A DNA stretch of 64,000 nucleotides from Chitinivibrionales bacterium (GCA_028278335.1 JANQEN010000082.1:1-64000); one strand, 5' to 3'. Shown: positions 34,778-45,273, counted from the stretch's first letter. Numbers and translations: made by a program. Notes: generated by a model from the sequence alone, not told the origin.

Positions 34778-36049
34778 CTATGTTTGAAAATGTTCAGCAA
34801 ATTGCAAATGATGTTGGTTCGCATGCACGATTATTATTGCAAAAAGAAGGTATAAGCTTAAATGAATTTTTGCACCAAAATAATTCATACCAAAGAATGC
34901 TGTGACATGGGCAAATAGGGCTGATCCTAAGAGCCAGGCAATTTTTTGATATTGCGATCTATCGTTTACTCGAAAAATTGTATTACCGCACAATTTAAAT
35001 CCCAGGGAGATGAAAACAATAAATAAAACGAGGGTAAGGAAACCTCCTCGAACGCCGATTGAAATGTATGTGTTTGTGACATCCCAAAGGTTTCGGCCCC
35101 AATGTGCTGTGTCAGATCCTAGTAGCCACCACTCTCCAAATCTTCTAATTGCATTATCAACTAAAATAAATCGATGATACCCCGTTGAACCCCCAACAAT
35201 ACTAGCTCTGCCAATTAAGGCCCAAACGGGAGCCTCCATGCAAAAGTGCAATCCTATTATTGTTAAAACGAGAGTTCTTCGTACTAATTGCATCCGATAT
35301 CGTATAGAATAAACTGCAATGGAAAACAGGGCTGCTCCAAGAGCCATGACTGGCCCACTTGAATTTGAGGTAAATGTTATTATAATTCCTGCACCAATCG
35401 CGATATACCCAAGAAATTTATCAAATCCCCATCGTTGTCGAAGGATAAAAAACAGGGGGATTGAAGTGGCACCAAAAGCTCCAGCCAATAAAGGGTGCCC
35501 AAAGGCTCCCTGGCAACGTAATTTACCTTCACGAATCACGGTGAATTCAGGAACACCACCAAAGATGTAGAAAAAGTTTTTTCCTGTAAAATATTCATTT
35601 AACATTAATACTGCTGTGATACAGCTAAAGATCGCTAATGTCTTTAAAGCAACAATAATATCTTTGTGATCCCGCAATTGTACCCGAAAGAAAAAATAGA
35701 TCCCCAGTGCAGATATTCCATACCCTAAGGACCACACAACAGCAGCTATTGTGCCAAAGCGAATTGAATAGATGGTCATGTAGGATAAGACATAGAACAT
35801 AAAAATTTTGTCAATTAGATAGAATCGAGTGGTTTGGAATTCTCCACGAAATATAAATCTAATTAAGGTGGCAGTTATTAAAATTCTTAGTAAGGTAAAG
35901 TCAAATCCAGCGATCACAATCCTCTGATATTCTGTTACTAAATATCCTAAAATGCAAAATGGAATAATTATATAAGTTCTTGGTAATGCAAAAATTAAAA
36001 CTACCATTATGATGGTAATCAACAGAGCCATTGGTGTTATGGTAGTCAT
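34778..36049 (-). CDS. O-antigen ligase/polymerase-like (Wzy) membrane protein
   Basis: Multi-TM; FTSNSSGPVMALGAALFSIAVYSIRYRM; DVTNTYISIGVRGGFLTLVLF. Confidence 0.75.
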   Translation of the reverse strand: MTTITPMALLITIIMVVLIFALPRTYIIIPFCILGYLVTEYQRIVIAGFDFTLLRILITATLIRFIFRGEFQTTRFYLIDKIFMFYVLSYMTIYSIRFGTIAAVVWSLGYGISALGIYFFFRVQLRDHKDIIVALKTLAIFSCITAVLMLNEYFTGKNFFYIFGGVPEFTVIREGKLRCQGAFGHPLLAGAFGATSIPLFFILRQRWGFDKFLGYIAIGAGIIITFTSNSSGPVMALGAALFSIAVYSIRYRMQLVRRTLVLTIIGLHFCMEAPVWALIGRASIVGGSTGYHRFILVDNAIRRFGEWWLLGSDTAHWGRNLWDVTNTYISIGVRGGFLTLVLFIVFISLGFKLCGNTIFRVNDRSQYQKIAWLLGSALFAHVTAFFGMNYFGAKIHLSLYLLFAIIIVHANQHHLQFAEHFQT

Positions 36050-36120
36050 TTTGCTATTGTATCTTTTTCTATATATTAAAAATTGTCGATGCTAACTCAA
36101 AAAGTGAGTGCGCCATGTTA

Positions 36121-37422
36121 TTAATTTGTAATGTTGGTTAGTTGTTCTTCGATTGTTTGTTTAATTGTGGGCAATTTGTTTTGTAAAATAGTTTTATATT
36201 CATTTCTTTTTTGAAACAAATGATCTATTTGAGTGATCATCGACGTACTCTCTAATTTTCGAGCATCTAAGACTAAGTCATTTACACCTATTGAGGAGTA
36301 TACCCCGATAAATTTTTTACTGTAGGCAACACCAACTGCTGGAATACATTGGGAAAGCGCTGCAATACAAGAGTGCATTCGTGCTCCAATAAAGAAATCA
36401 CAGGTACCAATAATCCCCTTAATGTTATATTGATCGAATTCCTTTGAAACATAATGAATGTTGGGTACCTCTTTAAATGAGTCATAGATTTTTTTTATCG
36501 CACCAAGGTCTTGTGATTGATCTGTGTCTGAAGAAAAGGTGTGAGGGATAAGTAAAATATCTATATTTGATTTAGCAATTAAATGCTCGATTAGTCTATT
36601 AGTGAAATCTTTATAGTCAAATGCCAAGCCAAACATATTCTTTCCAGTGTACCCCCCTGTAAATAGGAGCCCACTAATATTGAGACCAAGTAATTCATGT
36701 TTTGATTTCTGTAAAGGTGGACACACTGTGGAATCTGCTGGCATATGTGACTCAAGCGTAAATGCAACGTCTGGACAGAGGGAAATTTTGGCTTCTGGAG
36801 TTTTAAATTCTTTTTTAATAAGAGAGATGCTTTGCATGTCTCGAGAGAATATGTGAACAGCCTGTTTAATAAAATAGCGTGCTATTATTTTTGAATATTT
36901 TGAAGTAAATGGGCCGTATGTTTGAGGAAGTAGTAAATACTTTTTGTTGCATAATAGAATGATAATACGTGGTATTGAATCAAGTATCATCCTTTGTAAG
37001 CCATAAATATCGGAAAAGCTATCTCCTCCACAGATGTCCCCAATATATAAGGAGTTTCGAATGGTCCCTATCCACCGGTTTTTCTGTTCAATCTTCTTTC
37101 TTATTGCTTTTATAGGAATAATTCTCCAAATAACGGCAAATAGTAAAATGGTGAATAAATGCTGTTGAAATTTTGATCGCGGAGATAATCGGTAATTGAC
37201 AACTGAAACTGAATGACTATTGCCATCTATCATAAATGGAATGCTTCGAGATGAACGACTTGCTGTGAGTAAACAAATCTCTTTTCCAGGATAAATTCTT
37301 GTCATCAGACGAATTAGGGAAGCTGATAAGGCTTTGACACCATTATTTGTTGTGTCCATGGAGACACCTAATAAACAAATATTCTTAAGCTCGTTTTTCT
37401 TTGTCTGTACTGTTTTTGTCAT
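36121..37422 (-). CDS. Polysaccharide pyruvyl transferase family protein
   Basis: IGDICGGDSFSDIYG, YLLLPQTYGPFTSKYSKIIARYFIKQAVHIFSRD, FFIGARMHSCIAALSQCIPAVGVAYSKKFIGV. Confidence 0.85.
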   Translation of the reverse strand: MTKTVQTKKNELKNICLLGVSMDTTNNGVKALSASLIRLMTRIYPGKEICLLTASRSSRSIPFMIDGNSHSVSVVNYRLSPRSKFQQHLFTILLFAVIWRIIPIKAIRKKIEQKNRWIGTIRNSLYIGDICGGDSFSDIYGLQRMILDSIPRIIILLCNKKYLLLPQTYGPFTSKYSKIIARYFIKQAVHIFSRDMQSISLIKKEFKTPEAKISLCPDVAFTLESHMPADSTVCPPLQKSKHELLGLNISGLLFTGGYTGKNMFGLAFDYKDFTNRLIEHLIAKSNIDILLIPHTFSSDTDQSQDLGAIKKIYDSFKEVPNIHYVSKEFDQYNIKGIIGTCDFFIGARMHSCIAALSQCIPAVGVAYSKKFIGVYSSIGVNDLVLDARKLESTSMITQIDHLFQKRNEYKTILQNKLPTIKQTIEEQLTNITN

Positions 37423-37429
37423 AATATTT

Positions 37430-38902
37430 TTAAAGGGCTTGTTTGTTCGATTTAACTGATTTCATTGCTAGGTAGGTAATGATCGCCGTAACTATCAATG
37501 TTCCAAAGCCAATTGAAAGCCATTCAGAATTCAGTATAGTTTTATTCACAAGTACCAATAACATTCCCCCCAAAAGGCAAAGGAGAAGCGGTAATGCAAA
37601 TAATTGCAAATAGGGGATCAGTCGAAGACCGGTAATCTTATTAATTTTATTTAGTTGAAAAAAGAATGCCACAGATATAGATGCAACAATTGCAACAGCA
37701 GCACCATCGAGTTGATATAATGTGACAGCAGGATAAATGAGAACAATTATCGTTAATGCGCGTATACTAGTAAAAAAGCGATGTATACCCGGTTTTCCTA
37801 AAGCAAAATAGGTCAGAGATATTGGCATACCAACCAATTTTATAAACTCCGCAAGAAATACTAGCGTAAAGGGAAAAGCCATTTTTCCATAAGCTTCTCC
37901 ATAAAAAAGGGATAAAATTTTTTCTGCAGAAATGCCTATAAAGAGTAAGCTAGGAATGCCAAAGATACTTATATGTTTGGTTACCGTTATAAGGGTTTGG
38001 TTGATCTTGTCATTGTCATTCTTTACTTTAGAGAGCACACTCATTAACAGCTCATCTAGGAGGGTTGCAATAAACAGCAATGGCATCCTTGCTAACCCAA
38101 TCGCCATGCTATACAGACCAAGCTCTTTTGAGGGTAACAATTTACCAATTACAAAAATGTCGACTCTATTAAAGATAAATAATAAAATAGGTAACCCAAA
38201 CATCCCTCGAGCAAAAGCAAAAAGCTCTTTTAATGCTTTTCTATCAAAATTTGGATTCGGTAAATAGGGACATAGAATGAAAGAAAATGCCATTCTAAAA
38301 AAAGCTTCTAATACAAATCCAATTGCCAGAATCCATTCATTTTGTATTTTGGTGACTAGAACGACTGATATAATGATACCTAGTGACGCTCCGCCATGGG
38401 AAATAAAAACCCATTTTGAGTATACTAGATTTTTAAGTGCTGCATATGCACGAGGGCTTATAGCGCCTCGAAAAAGTATTGATAGGCATACGACTCTTAA
38501 AAGCTGTGTTATTTGATCATTGTTATAGAAGTTTGCAATATAGGGAGCAATAAAGTATGCGACTAAATACAGTCCAATTGATCGCCCAAGTGAAAAAAAC
38601 CATGCGCCATTTTGAAACTTAGAGTCCCCTCCAGAAGTGCTTTGTATTATTGCTTTGTCAATTCCAACCTGTGTGAGTGTCTCAAAAAAACTGTTTACAG
38701 ATAGTGCTATGGCAATAACACCAAAAGCTTCTGGTGCTAGTATCCGTGTAAGGATAATATTTCTTAGAAGTCTAAGGATTTTGTCAATCACACTTCCCGA
38801 TGCTAACCAAACACCTCCTCGAGCAGCTTTAGCTTTTAACGATTCGCCGGAAAACAGGGAAAAGAGCTTATCTAAAATTTTCAAATTGATTTTAATATCC
38901 AA
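37430..38902 (-). CDS. Polysaccharide flippase (Wzx/MATE-like)
   Basis: SLKAKAARGGVWLASGSVIDKILRLLRNIILTRILAPEAFGVIAIALS; 12-14 TM. Confidence 0.85.
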   Translation of the reverse strand: MDIKINLKILDKLFSLFSGESLKAKAARGGVWLASGSVIDKILRLLRNIILTRILAPEAFGVIAIALSVNSFFETLTQVGIDKAIIQSTSGGDSKFQNGAWFFSLGRSIGLYLVAYFIAPYIANFYNNDQITQLLRVVCLSILFRGAISPRAYAALKNLVYSKWVFISHGGASLGIIISVVLVTKIQNEWILAIGFVLEAFFRMAFSFILCPYLPNPNFDRKALKELFAFARGMFGLPILLFIFNRVDIFVIGKLLPSKELGLYSMAIGLARMPLLFIATLLDELLMSVLSKVKNDNDKINQTLITVTKHISIFGIPSLLFIGISAEKILSLFYGEAYGKMAFPFTLVFLAEFIKLVGMPISLTYFALGKPGIHRFFTSIRALTIIVLIYPAVTLYQLDGAAVAIVASISVAFFFQLNKINKITGLRLIPYLQLFALPLLLCLLGGMLLVLVNKTILNSEWLSIGFGTLIVTAIITYLAMKSVKSNKQAL

Positions 38903-38914
38903 GCGATTGAAAAA

Positions 38915-39841
38915 TTACTTACATTTTAATAAGATTTGAGCGATAGACTTTGATAAACCGTTTATATACTTATTGCTATATGTACTTTTGATGGATTGAA
39001 GAAATTGAGTATACAGTTTGACGGGATACTTTCCAAAGGGGCAAGGAGTTTCTTCAAAATGCATATAATCGGGGTGACTGTTAAGAAGTGCCATGCCACC
39101 ATTTTCTGCAATCCAGTCAATCTTTTTGTTCCATATGGACGAATCCTTTTCTTGCATGAGAACAAAGAGTGTATGGTCTTGAACAAGAGTGTAGGGTAGC
39201 TCGACATATTGGTGACCATTCTTTCCTTGCACTACAAATGGAAAAATAGTTTTTACACCAAAGGGTTGCGGTTCAAAGGGATCAGTATCGAATGTAGAAG
39301 TACCATACTCAATGTTTAACTTATGCATCCATCCTAAATTGTGATGCATTGATGGAGAACTAAAGCCGGTTGTTTCCCATTTAGCTAAATATTGATTAAT
39401 CCTGTGTGCTCTATGATTAAAAATCTTTTTATTCTTAAATAGCTTTCCATCATGCGTTAATCCATGAACTCCAACACCAAAGCCGTTTTGCTTAAGAGTG
39501 GTGATAGTCTCTTCTGAAATTGTATACCGTTCAGGGACAAAATAAAAGGTCGACCAAATGCCAAGTTCTTTTTCAATTTGCATAAGCTTAAGGCAATTGT
39601 CATGACCAACTTGTGTATCTACATCATGCATTAAAACAAAGGCAAATTGTTTACCATCGGGCCAACCAACCCAATTGGATGGTTTCTTTTTTGCTTCCAC
39701 ATCAATGGGCCACACCGCTTTTGATTGATCTCGCTGCTTCTGCACAATATCGCGTCGAATAAGAATTTGCAGTCGTCTGGGAATCAAAGGTTTGATTGTG
39801 TAAAAAATATTATTAATTAAATTTCTTCTGGAAAACTTCAT
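38915..39841 (-). CDS. Polysaccharide deacetylase-like protein
   Basis: FAFVLMHDVDTQVGHDNCLKLMQIEKELGIWSTFYFVPERYTI...GFGVGVHGLTHDGKLF. Confidence 0.75.
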   Translation of the reverse strand: MKFSRRNLINNIFYTIKPLIPRRLQILIRRDIVQKQRDQSKAVWPIDVEAKKKPSNWVGWPDGKQFAFVLMHDVDTQVGHDNCLKLMQIEKELGIWSTFYFVPERYTISEETITTLKQNGFGVGVHGLTHDGKLFKNKKIFNHRAHRINQYLAKWETTGFSSPSMHHNLGWMHKLNIEYGTSTFDTDPFEPQPFGVKTIFPFVVQGKNGHQYVELPYTLVQDHTLFVLMQEKDSSIWNKKIDWIAENGGMALLNSHPDYMHFEETPCPFGKYPVKLYTQFLQSIKSTYSNKYINGLSKSIAQILLKCK

Positions 39842-39868
39842 GAGTGATTAAGACCTGATAAAAAATTA

Positions 39869-40906
39869 TTATCCCATATGTTTATAAAACAGAGATCCAA
39901 CTATTTTTAAGAACCAGGAAGGTAAAATTTTAAATACTTTATAGGAAGTTGTTGGTAAATAAGATTGTCTTGTCTCACCATTTTTATTAAATGGAATCCT
40001 ATGATAGGTAATTTTCTCTGAAAGTGCGCCCCAACTAGCTTTAAATCGATACAAACCTTTGTTAAAAGTATCTGTTCTGCCAAAACATAATTGTTGGAAC
40101 CCATTTTTTGCATACCATTGAATCGCTTCCCAGATTATTAGGTTGTTTGCCCTTAAATGTTGAAAAGCCATATTTGAGGCACTAAATTTGTAATATGCCT
40201 TTTTGCCTACATGAAAAAAAACTCCTCCAGCAACGACTTGACTTTTGTTTTTCGCCAAAATAATTTGTCCCAGATTTTTTGAAATGATGTGCTCGTAAAT
40301 CATTTTAAAAAAGCGATAGGGTTGTGGAGGAATGCCATGTTTCTTTCTAACTATACAATGAAGTTGATAGTATTCTTTTAATGCGTTTTCAGAAGTATGC
40401 CCGTGTACTTCAACATTTTCTCGAATTGCCTTTTTAATATTTGTTTTTACATTATGTTTGAACTTTTTATAAATACTCTGAGCATCATTAATCAAAGGCA
40501 AAATCTGTTTGTGAAAAAAGAACGATGATGAAGTCTCATCATCTTCGTTGAACCAATCATGTGTTTCGAGATATTTCCAACTGCTTTTTTTGCCATATTC
40601 AAAGAGGGAATGATAAACCTGTCGAAAATCTGATTTATTTAAATATAAGGGGGCACAATAATCAGAAAATGGAAGAGAGACACCTCTTCTCCCGGTTATG
40701 AGGCTATGAATTTCCATTATAGGAAGTGTTGCAGTTATGCTGTCATGCTTAAATAAAGTAAAGTAGCAAGGTGTGTAATCGTATGAATTATGAAGTACTT
40801 GAGCCCATGCTTTTGTATGAAAAATCGAGCTCTTAGGAAAGTCCTGAACAGAGGTATCCCATTCTGGAAACGTTAGGGGATTAACTATTGTGATGTTAGA
40901 GGACAT
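39869..40906 (-). CDS. FemAB/GNAT-like acyltransferase (EPS/PEP-CTERM associated type)
   Basis: SIFHTKAWAQVLHNSYDYTPCYFTLFK...LPFSDYCAPL...KHNVKTNIKKA...LIIWEAIQWYAKNGFQQLCFGRTD. Confidence 0.75.
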   Translation of the reverse strand: MSSNITIVNPLTFPEWDTSVQDFPKSSIFHTKAWAQVLHNSYDYTPCYFTLFKHDSITATLPIMEIHSLITGRRGVSLPFSDYCAPLYLNKSDFRQVYHSLFEYGKKSSWKYLETHDWFNEDDETSSSFFFHKQILPLINDAQSIYKKFKHNVKTNIKKAIRENVEVHGHTSENALKEYYQLHCIVRKKHGIPPQPYRFFKMIYEHIISKNLGQIILAKNKSQVVAGGVFFHVGKKAYYKFSASNMAFQHLRANNLIIWEAIQWYAKNGFQQLCFGRTDTFNKGLYRFKASWGALSEKITYHRIPFNKNGETRQSYLPTTSYKVFKILPSWFLKIVGSLFYKHMG

Positions 40907-41001
40907 AAACCTAAACCATCAGAATCGAGAAGCATATAATTGGATAATAGGTATGTCCTCATTTAACTGTATAGAATTATCGTTGTATTTTATAGAAATG
41001 T

Positions 41002-42177
41002 TTACACTAGCTCTTTGATTGAAGATACTACCCTTTCAACCTGACTTTCACTGAGTCCAGGAAACATAGGCATTGAGAGAAGCTCTTCTGCGACAACTTC
41101 AGTTACCGGGAAGTCACCCGTTTTATAACCAAGTTGTGTATATGCCTCTTGAAGGTGTAAAGGAATAGGATAGTGTAATCCAGTGCCAATATTTACCTCC
41201 GATAACTTTTTTTGCAATTGATCACGATTCTTTACCCGAATGACATAAAGATGATACACTGGCTTTGCTCCATCTAACTCAACAGGAGCAATTATAGAAT
41301 CAACGGATGAAAAAAGCTCTGTATACTTTCGGGCAGCTTCAATTCGTTGCTCATTCCACTTTGGTAAGTTTCGAAGTTTGATGCGTAGTACGCCAGCCTG
41401 GATTGCATCTAATCGGCCATTATATCCTTCAATGTCATGGATGTATTTTTGGGCCTGGCCATGATCGCGAATCTTCTTGATAATATTTGCTATACTCTCA
41501 TCATTGGTTGTAACTGCACCACCTTCTCCAAAGGCACCAAGGTTTTTCCCAGGATAAAAGCTAAAGGCTGCAGCTTTTCCAATTGATCCTGCTGTGAGCG
41601 TTTTATTCTGTTTTTTTGAGAAATAGGTTGCACCATGAGCCTGACAAGCATCTTCAACAACAATGAGTCCATACTTTTCTGCGATATCCATAATCGCATC
41701 CATGTCTGCTACTTGACCATAAAGATGTACTGGTACAACAGCTTTTACTCTTTTGCCATTATTTTTATTATAGGTTGTGCCATCTTTAAGCTCACACTCA
41801 TTCTCTAAATAGTTCTGTAATTTTTCTGGAGAAAGATTATATGTTTTTTCATCAATGTCAACAAAGACAATATCTGCTCCAACTTGGGTGATAGATTCTG
41901 TTGTGGCGATGAAGGTGTTGGGTACTGTTATAACAATATCATTTAACTCAACACCGGAAGCCATTAAGGCAAAACGGACTGCATCGGTTCCACTTCCCAC
42001 ACCAACACAATATTGGGCGTCGCAAAATTGTGCAAATTCATTTTCAAATTCAGTGACTTGGGGGCCACCAATAAAACGGCCAGTTGCCAGTGCCTGTTCA
42101 AAGACCTCTTTGTACTCTGTTGCATTTTCCGCATGAAGTGAATTAAGATCTAAAAAAGGGATGCTTTGAGTGGTCAT
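41002..42177 (-). CDS. DegT/DnrJ/EryC1 sugar aminotransferase
   Basis: IPFLDLNSLHAENATEYKEVFEQALATGRFIGGPQVTEFENEFAQFC...GSGTDAVRFAL...VEDACQAHGA...FSFYPGKNLGAFGEGGAV. Confidence 0.95.
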   Translation of the reverse strand: MTTQSIPFLDLNSLHAENATEYKEVFEQALATGRFIGGPQVTEFENEFAQFCDAQYCVGVGSGTDAVRFALMASGVELNDIVITVPNTFIATTESITQVGADIVFVDIDEKTYNLSPEKLQNYLENECELKDGTTYNKNNGKRVKAVVPVHLYGQVADMDAIMDIAEKYGLIVVEDACQAHGATYFSKKQNKTLTAGSIGKAAAFSFYPGKNLGAFGEGGAVTTNDESIANIIKKIRDHGQAQKYIHDIEGYNGRLDAIQAGVLRIKLRNLPKWNEQRIEAARKYTELFSSVDSIIAPVELDGAKPVYHLYVIRVKNRDQLQKKLSEVNIGTGLHYPIPLHLQEAYTQLGYKTGDFPVTEVVAEELLSMPMFPGLSESQVERVVSSIKELV

Positions 42178-42244
42178 TACTACTCCTTGTGGTTTTGACG
42201 AATCGAAACCCGTCAATGTATTATAGAAAATTTGTTATATTCAA

Positions 42245-42403
42245 TTAAAATAGGGTGTATATAAATGGTGCTATGGCACTACTTTCTGTGAAAACGATTA
42301 AGGCACCAAATATAAGTAATACAATAATTATTGGTAAAAGCCAAAACTTTTTTCTGACCTTCATAAATTCCCAAAATTCTGATACGATCGATTGGTTTGC
42401 CAT
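42245..42403 (-). CDS. DUF5989-like small membrane protein (52 aa), absent from ORF track
   Basis: Hand translation MANQSIVSEFWEFMKVRKKFWLLPIIIVLLIFGALIVFTESSAIAPFIYTLF*; next to SxtJ-like and carbamoyltransferase genes. Confidence 0.85.
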   Translation of the reverse strand: MANQSIVSEFWEFMKVRKKFWLLPIIIVLLIFGALIVFTESSAIAPFIYTLF

Positions 42404-42429
42404 TATATGCCTCTTGTTAATTTATTTTC

Positions 42430-42816
42430 CTAATATCGTTTACAAAATCTCTCTTTAGGTTGCGCTGGTTCCGGTCTATCTACCCAATAGGTTTGACACT
42501 TTCTATCTATGCGCATTGCTAAAGGCCTTCCACCAAAAAGCCGCTTTATGAAACTTGCCGGTGTTATCACGATAAAATAAGCCAAACCCATTAAAAAAGT
42601 TGTTACGGCCGTTCCAATTCCTTTACCTATGGCCATCCATCCCTTATGGATGCCCTGCAATTTCTTTGGGAATAGCAGAAGTAAAAGGCCAAGTATTGAT
42701 AGGCATAGGAAGAACCAGAGGATCCTTTCGTGTTCTCGCCATACACTAATCAGAGACAAGGTGCCAAAAAAGAGAAAGGCGATGAAACCAAATTTTCTTG
42801 TTTCACCTTTTTTCAT
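42430..42816 (-). CDS. SxtJ-like membrane protein
   Basis: RKFGFIAFLFFGTLSLISVWR...GWMAIGKGIGTAVTTFLMGLAYFIVITPASFIKRLFG. Confidence 0.8.
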   Translation of the reverse strand: MKKGETRKFGFIAFLFFGTLSLISVWREHERILWFFLCLSILGLLLLLFPKKLQGIHKGWMAIGKGIGTAVTTFLMGLAYFIVITPASFIKRLFGGRPLAMRIDRKCQTYWVDRPEPAQPKERFCKRY

Positions 42817-42902
42817 AGTTTATATGTTTCCATGGGTCATCATAAATTGCCAAAATGGGTTATGAGAATACATCCAGTTGATTTTTGGTGTGTATATCAG
42901 TT

Positions 42903-44717
42903 TTAGTCGAGGATGAGATCTTTTTGCCACTCCTTAGTCTCTTTCCAAGGTGGTTGCTTTTCTTTATAGAGAATAAAGTTCTCTAATACTAACACATCCA
43001 TTTCTGTTCGCATAAAACAGCGATATGCGTCTTGAGGTGTACAGACTATTGGCTCACCACGGACATTAAAACTGGTGTTAACAATAAGTGCAAAGCCAGT
43101 CTCTTTTTCAAATTGGGAAAGTATGGCATGGTAATCTGCGTTTGTCGATTTATTGACTGTTTGAAGTCTGGCTGAATAGTCAAGATGGGTTATTGCTGGA
43201 ATGTCACTTCGTTTTTCCTTGAGTCGCTCCATAAGTGGGGCAGATGCGGGGACCTTTTTGTCAAGGCATCGTTCCTTGTTAACTTTGGTTACCATGAGCA
43301 TATAGGGGCTTGGGCTCTCAATAGAAAAATAGTTCGCAGCTTTTTCTTCTAAAACGCTGGGAGCAAAGGGGCGAAAGGATTCACGATACTTAATTTTTAA
43401 ATTCATTGTGGTTTGTGTTTCTTTACTTCGTGCATCCCCTAGAATACTTCGTCCTCCCAAGGCTCGTGGACCAAATTCCATACGACCGGAAAGGTAGCCA
43501 ACAATTTTCCCGGAGGCGATTTCTTTAGCGATTGTTGACGCTTTGTTGTCTTTGTCAAGTGTTGTATAGACAAAACCATTTTTGTCAAGATAATCACGAA
43601 TGTGTTCTTTGGAATATTGAGGGCCAAGATAACTGCCATATTGAGTGTCTGTACGATCATCACACATTCGGTCTTGTTCTAAGTACCTATGCCATACTGA
43701 GAGGGCTGCTCCCAGAGCACCGCCAGCATCCCCTGCAGCAGGTTGGATCCAAATATTTTCAAAGGGACCTTCTTTAAGTATTCTGCCATTGGCAACACAA
43801 TTTAGTGCAACACCTCCGGCTAGACAAAGGTTTTTTTGGCTAGTCTCTTTATAAAGATGATTAACCATTTTAAGAATAACTTCTTCAGTGACTACCTGGA
43901 TACTAGCAGCAATGTCCATTTCACGTTGGGTAATATCTGACTCAGGCTTTCGAGCGGGGCCATCAAAGAGTTTGGCAAAACGACCATTGGTCATTTTCAT
44001 GCCACCAAGAAAATCAAAATAGGAAAGGTTTAACCGCAGTGAGCCATCCTCCTTTACATCAATAAGATCCTTATAAATTAACTTTTTATAGATAGGTCTT
44101 CCATAAGGGGCTAATCCCATTAGCTTATATTCCCCCGAGTTTACTCTAAATCCTGTGAAGTAAGTAAAAGCTGAATAGAGCAGGCCCAGCGAATCGGGAA
44201 ACTGAAGCTCCTTTAACAGAGTTAAATCCTTACCTTTTCCAAAACCATAGCTCGCTGTTGCCCATTCTCCAACCCCATCAATGGTAAGGATTGCCGCTTC
44301 AGAAAAAGGTGATGGATAAAATGCTGATGCTGCATGAGCTTCATGATGCTCAGTAAACAAAACATCCTTTTCGTAGCCGAGTTCTTTTTTTATTACCTTT
44401 GGGATGTGCAGTTTCTTTCCAAGCCAAAGGGGCATAGCCTCTATCCACGATCGAACTCCTCTTGGAGCAATGGATAGATATGTCATAAGTAAACGGTCGA
44501 AAGTAAGAAAGGGCTTGTCATAAAAAACAACATGATCTAAATCTTTGACAGAGATTTTCCCCTCGGTAAGGCAGTATTGAGCTGCCTTTTTTGGAAATCG
44601 AGGATCATGTTTTTTGCGGGTAAACCGCTCCTCCTGAGCAGCTGCAATAATAGCTCCATCTTGGACTAAGCAGGCTGCGCTATCATGGTAAAAGGCTGAA
44701 ATTCCTAAAATATTCAT
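42903..44717 (-). CDS. Carbamoyltransferase (NodU/TobZ family)
   Basis: MNILGISAFYHDSAACLVQDGAIIAAAQEERFTRKKHDPRFP; HHEAHAASAFYPSPF; LAGGVALNCVANGRI; GRMEFGPRALGGRSIL. Confidence 0.95.
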   Translation of the reverse strand: MNILGISAFYHDSAACLVQDGAIIAAAQEERFTRKKHDPRFPKKAAQYCLTEGKISVKDLDHVVFYDKPFLTFDRLLMTYLSIAPRGVRSWIEAMPLWLGKKLHIPKVIKKELGYEKDVLFTEHHEAHAASAFYPSPFSEAAILTIDGVGEWATASYGFGKGKDLTLLKELQFPDSLGLLYSAFTYFTGFRVNSGEYKLMGLAPYGRPIYKKLIYKDLIDVKEDGSLRLNLSYFDFLGGMKMTNGRFAKLFDGPARKPESDITQREMDIAASIQVVTEEVILKMVNHLYKETSQKNLCLAGGVALNCVANGRILKEGPFENIWIQPAAGDAGGALGAALSVWHRYLEQDRMCDDRTDTQYGSYLGPQYSKEHIRDYLDKNGFVYTTLDKDNKASTIAKEIASGKIVGYLSGRMEFGPRALGGRSILGDARSKETQTTMNLKIKYRESFRPFAPSVLEEKAANYFSIESPSPYMLMVTKVNKERCLDKKVPASAPLMERLKEKRSDIPAITHLDYSARLQTVNKSTNADYHAILSQFEKETGFALIVNTSFNVRGEPIVCTPQDAYRCFMRTEMDVLVLENFILYKEKQPPWKETKEWQKDLILD

Positions 44718-44746
44718 ATGATAAAAATGTGAATTATTGGGAAAGG

Positions 44747-45232
44747 CTAATCAATGTTGCGAATAACTTTTGCAGGGTTTCCTGCAACAATGGTTCCGGC
44801 TGGCACATCGCTTGTTACCATGCTTCCTGCACCAACAATGGCCTTTTCACCAATCGTAACATTGCACATGATTGTTGCACCGGATCCAATGGAGGCACCT
44901 TTTTTTATAACAGTCTTTTCTACTGTCCAATCATCTTCTGTTTGTAAACCACCCCCATCAATGGTGGAGCGGGGATACTTGTCGTTTATAAAGGTCACCC
45001 CATGACCTACAAAGGCATCATCTTGAATTTCTACCCCTTCACAAATGAAGGTGTGGCTTTGGATTTTACAGTTATTTCCGATGGTAGCCTTTTTTTGTAT
45101 CTCCACAAAAGCACCTATTTTAGTGTTGTCACCTATGGTGCAGCCGTAGAGGTTAACAAACTTAGAGATAAAGACATCTTTACCTACTATGACATCATCG
45201 GCAATTGCATGGAATTTATTTTCTTGGTCCAT
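44747..45232 (-). CDS. Hexapeptide N-acetyltransferase (WbpD/WlbB-like)
   Basis: VIVGKDVFISKFVNLYGCTIGDNTKIGAFVEIQKKATIGNNCKIQSHTFICEGVEIQDDAFVGHGVTFINDKYPR. Confidence 0.85.
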   Translation of the reverse strand: MDQENKFHAIADDVIVGKDVFISKFVNLYGCTIGDNTKIGAFVEIQKKATIGNNCKIQSHTFICEGVEIQDDAFVGHGVTFINDKYPRSTIDGGGLQTEDDWTVEKTVIKKGASIGSGATIMCNVTIGEKAIVGAGSMVTSDVPAGTIVAGNPAKVIRNID

Positions 45233-45246
45233 AATATAACCTCATA

Positions 45247-45273
45247 TAAAAAAAGGAGTCTCAGGAGACTCCT
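45247..45273 (-). terminator. Intra-operon terminator/attenuator-like hairpin
   Basis: Minus strand GGAGTCT-CCTG-AGACTCC followed by a T-run, between 45367- and 45232-ending genes. Confidence 0.7.

Noticed and set aside
43532-43854. Plus-strand ORFs inside the carbamoyltransferase gene
   Set aside because: Antisense shadow ORFs; no SD or recognisable product
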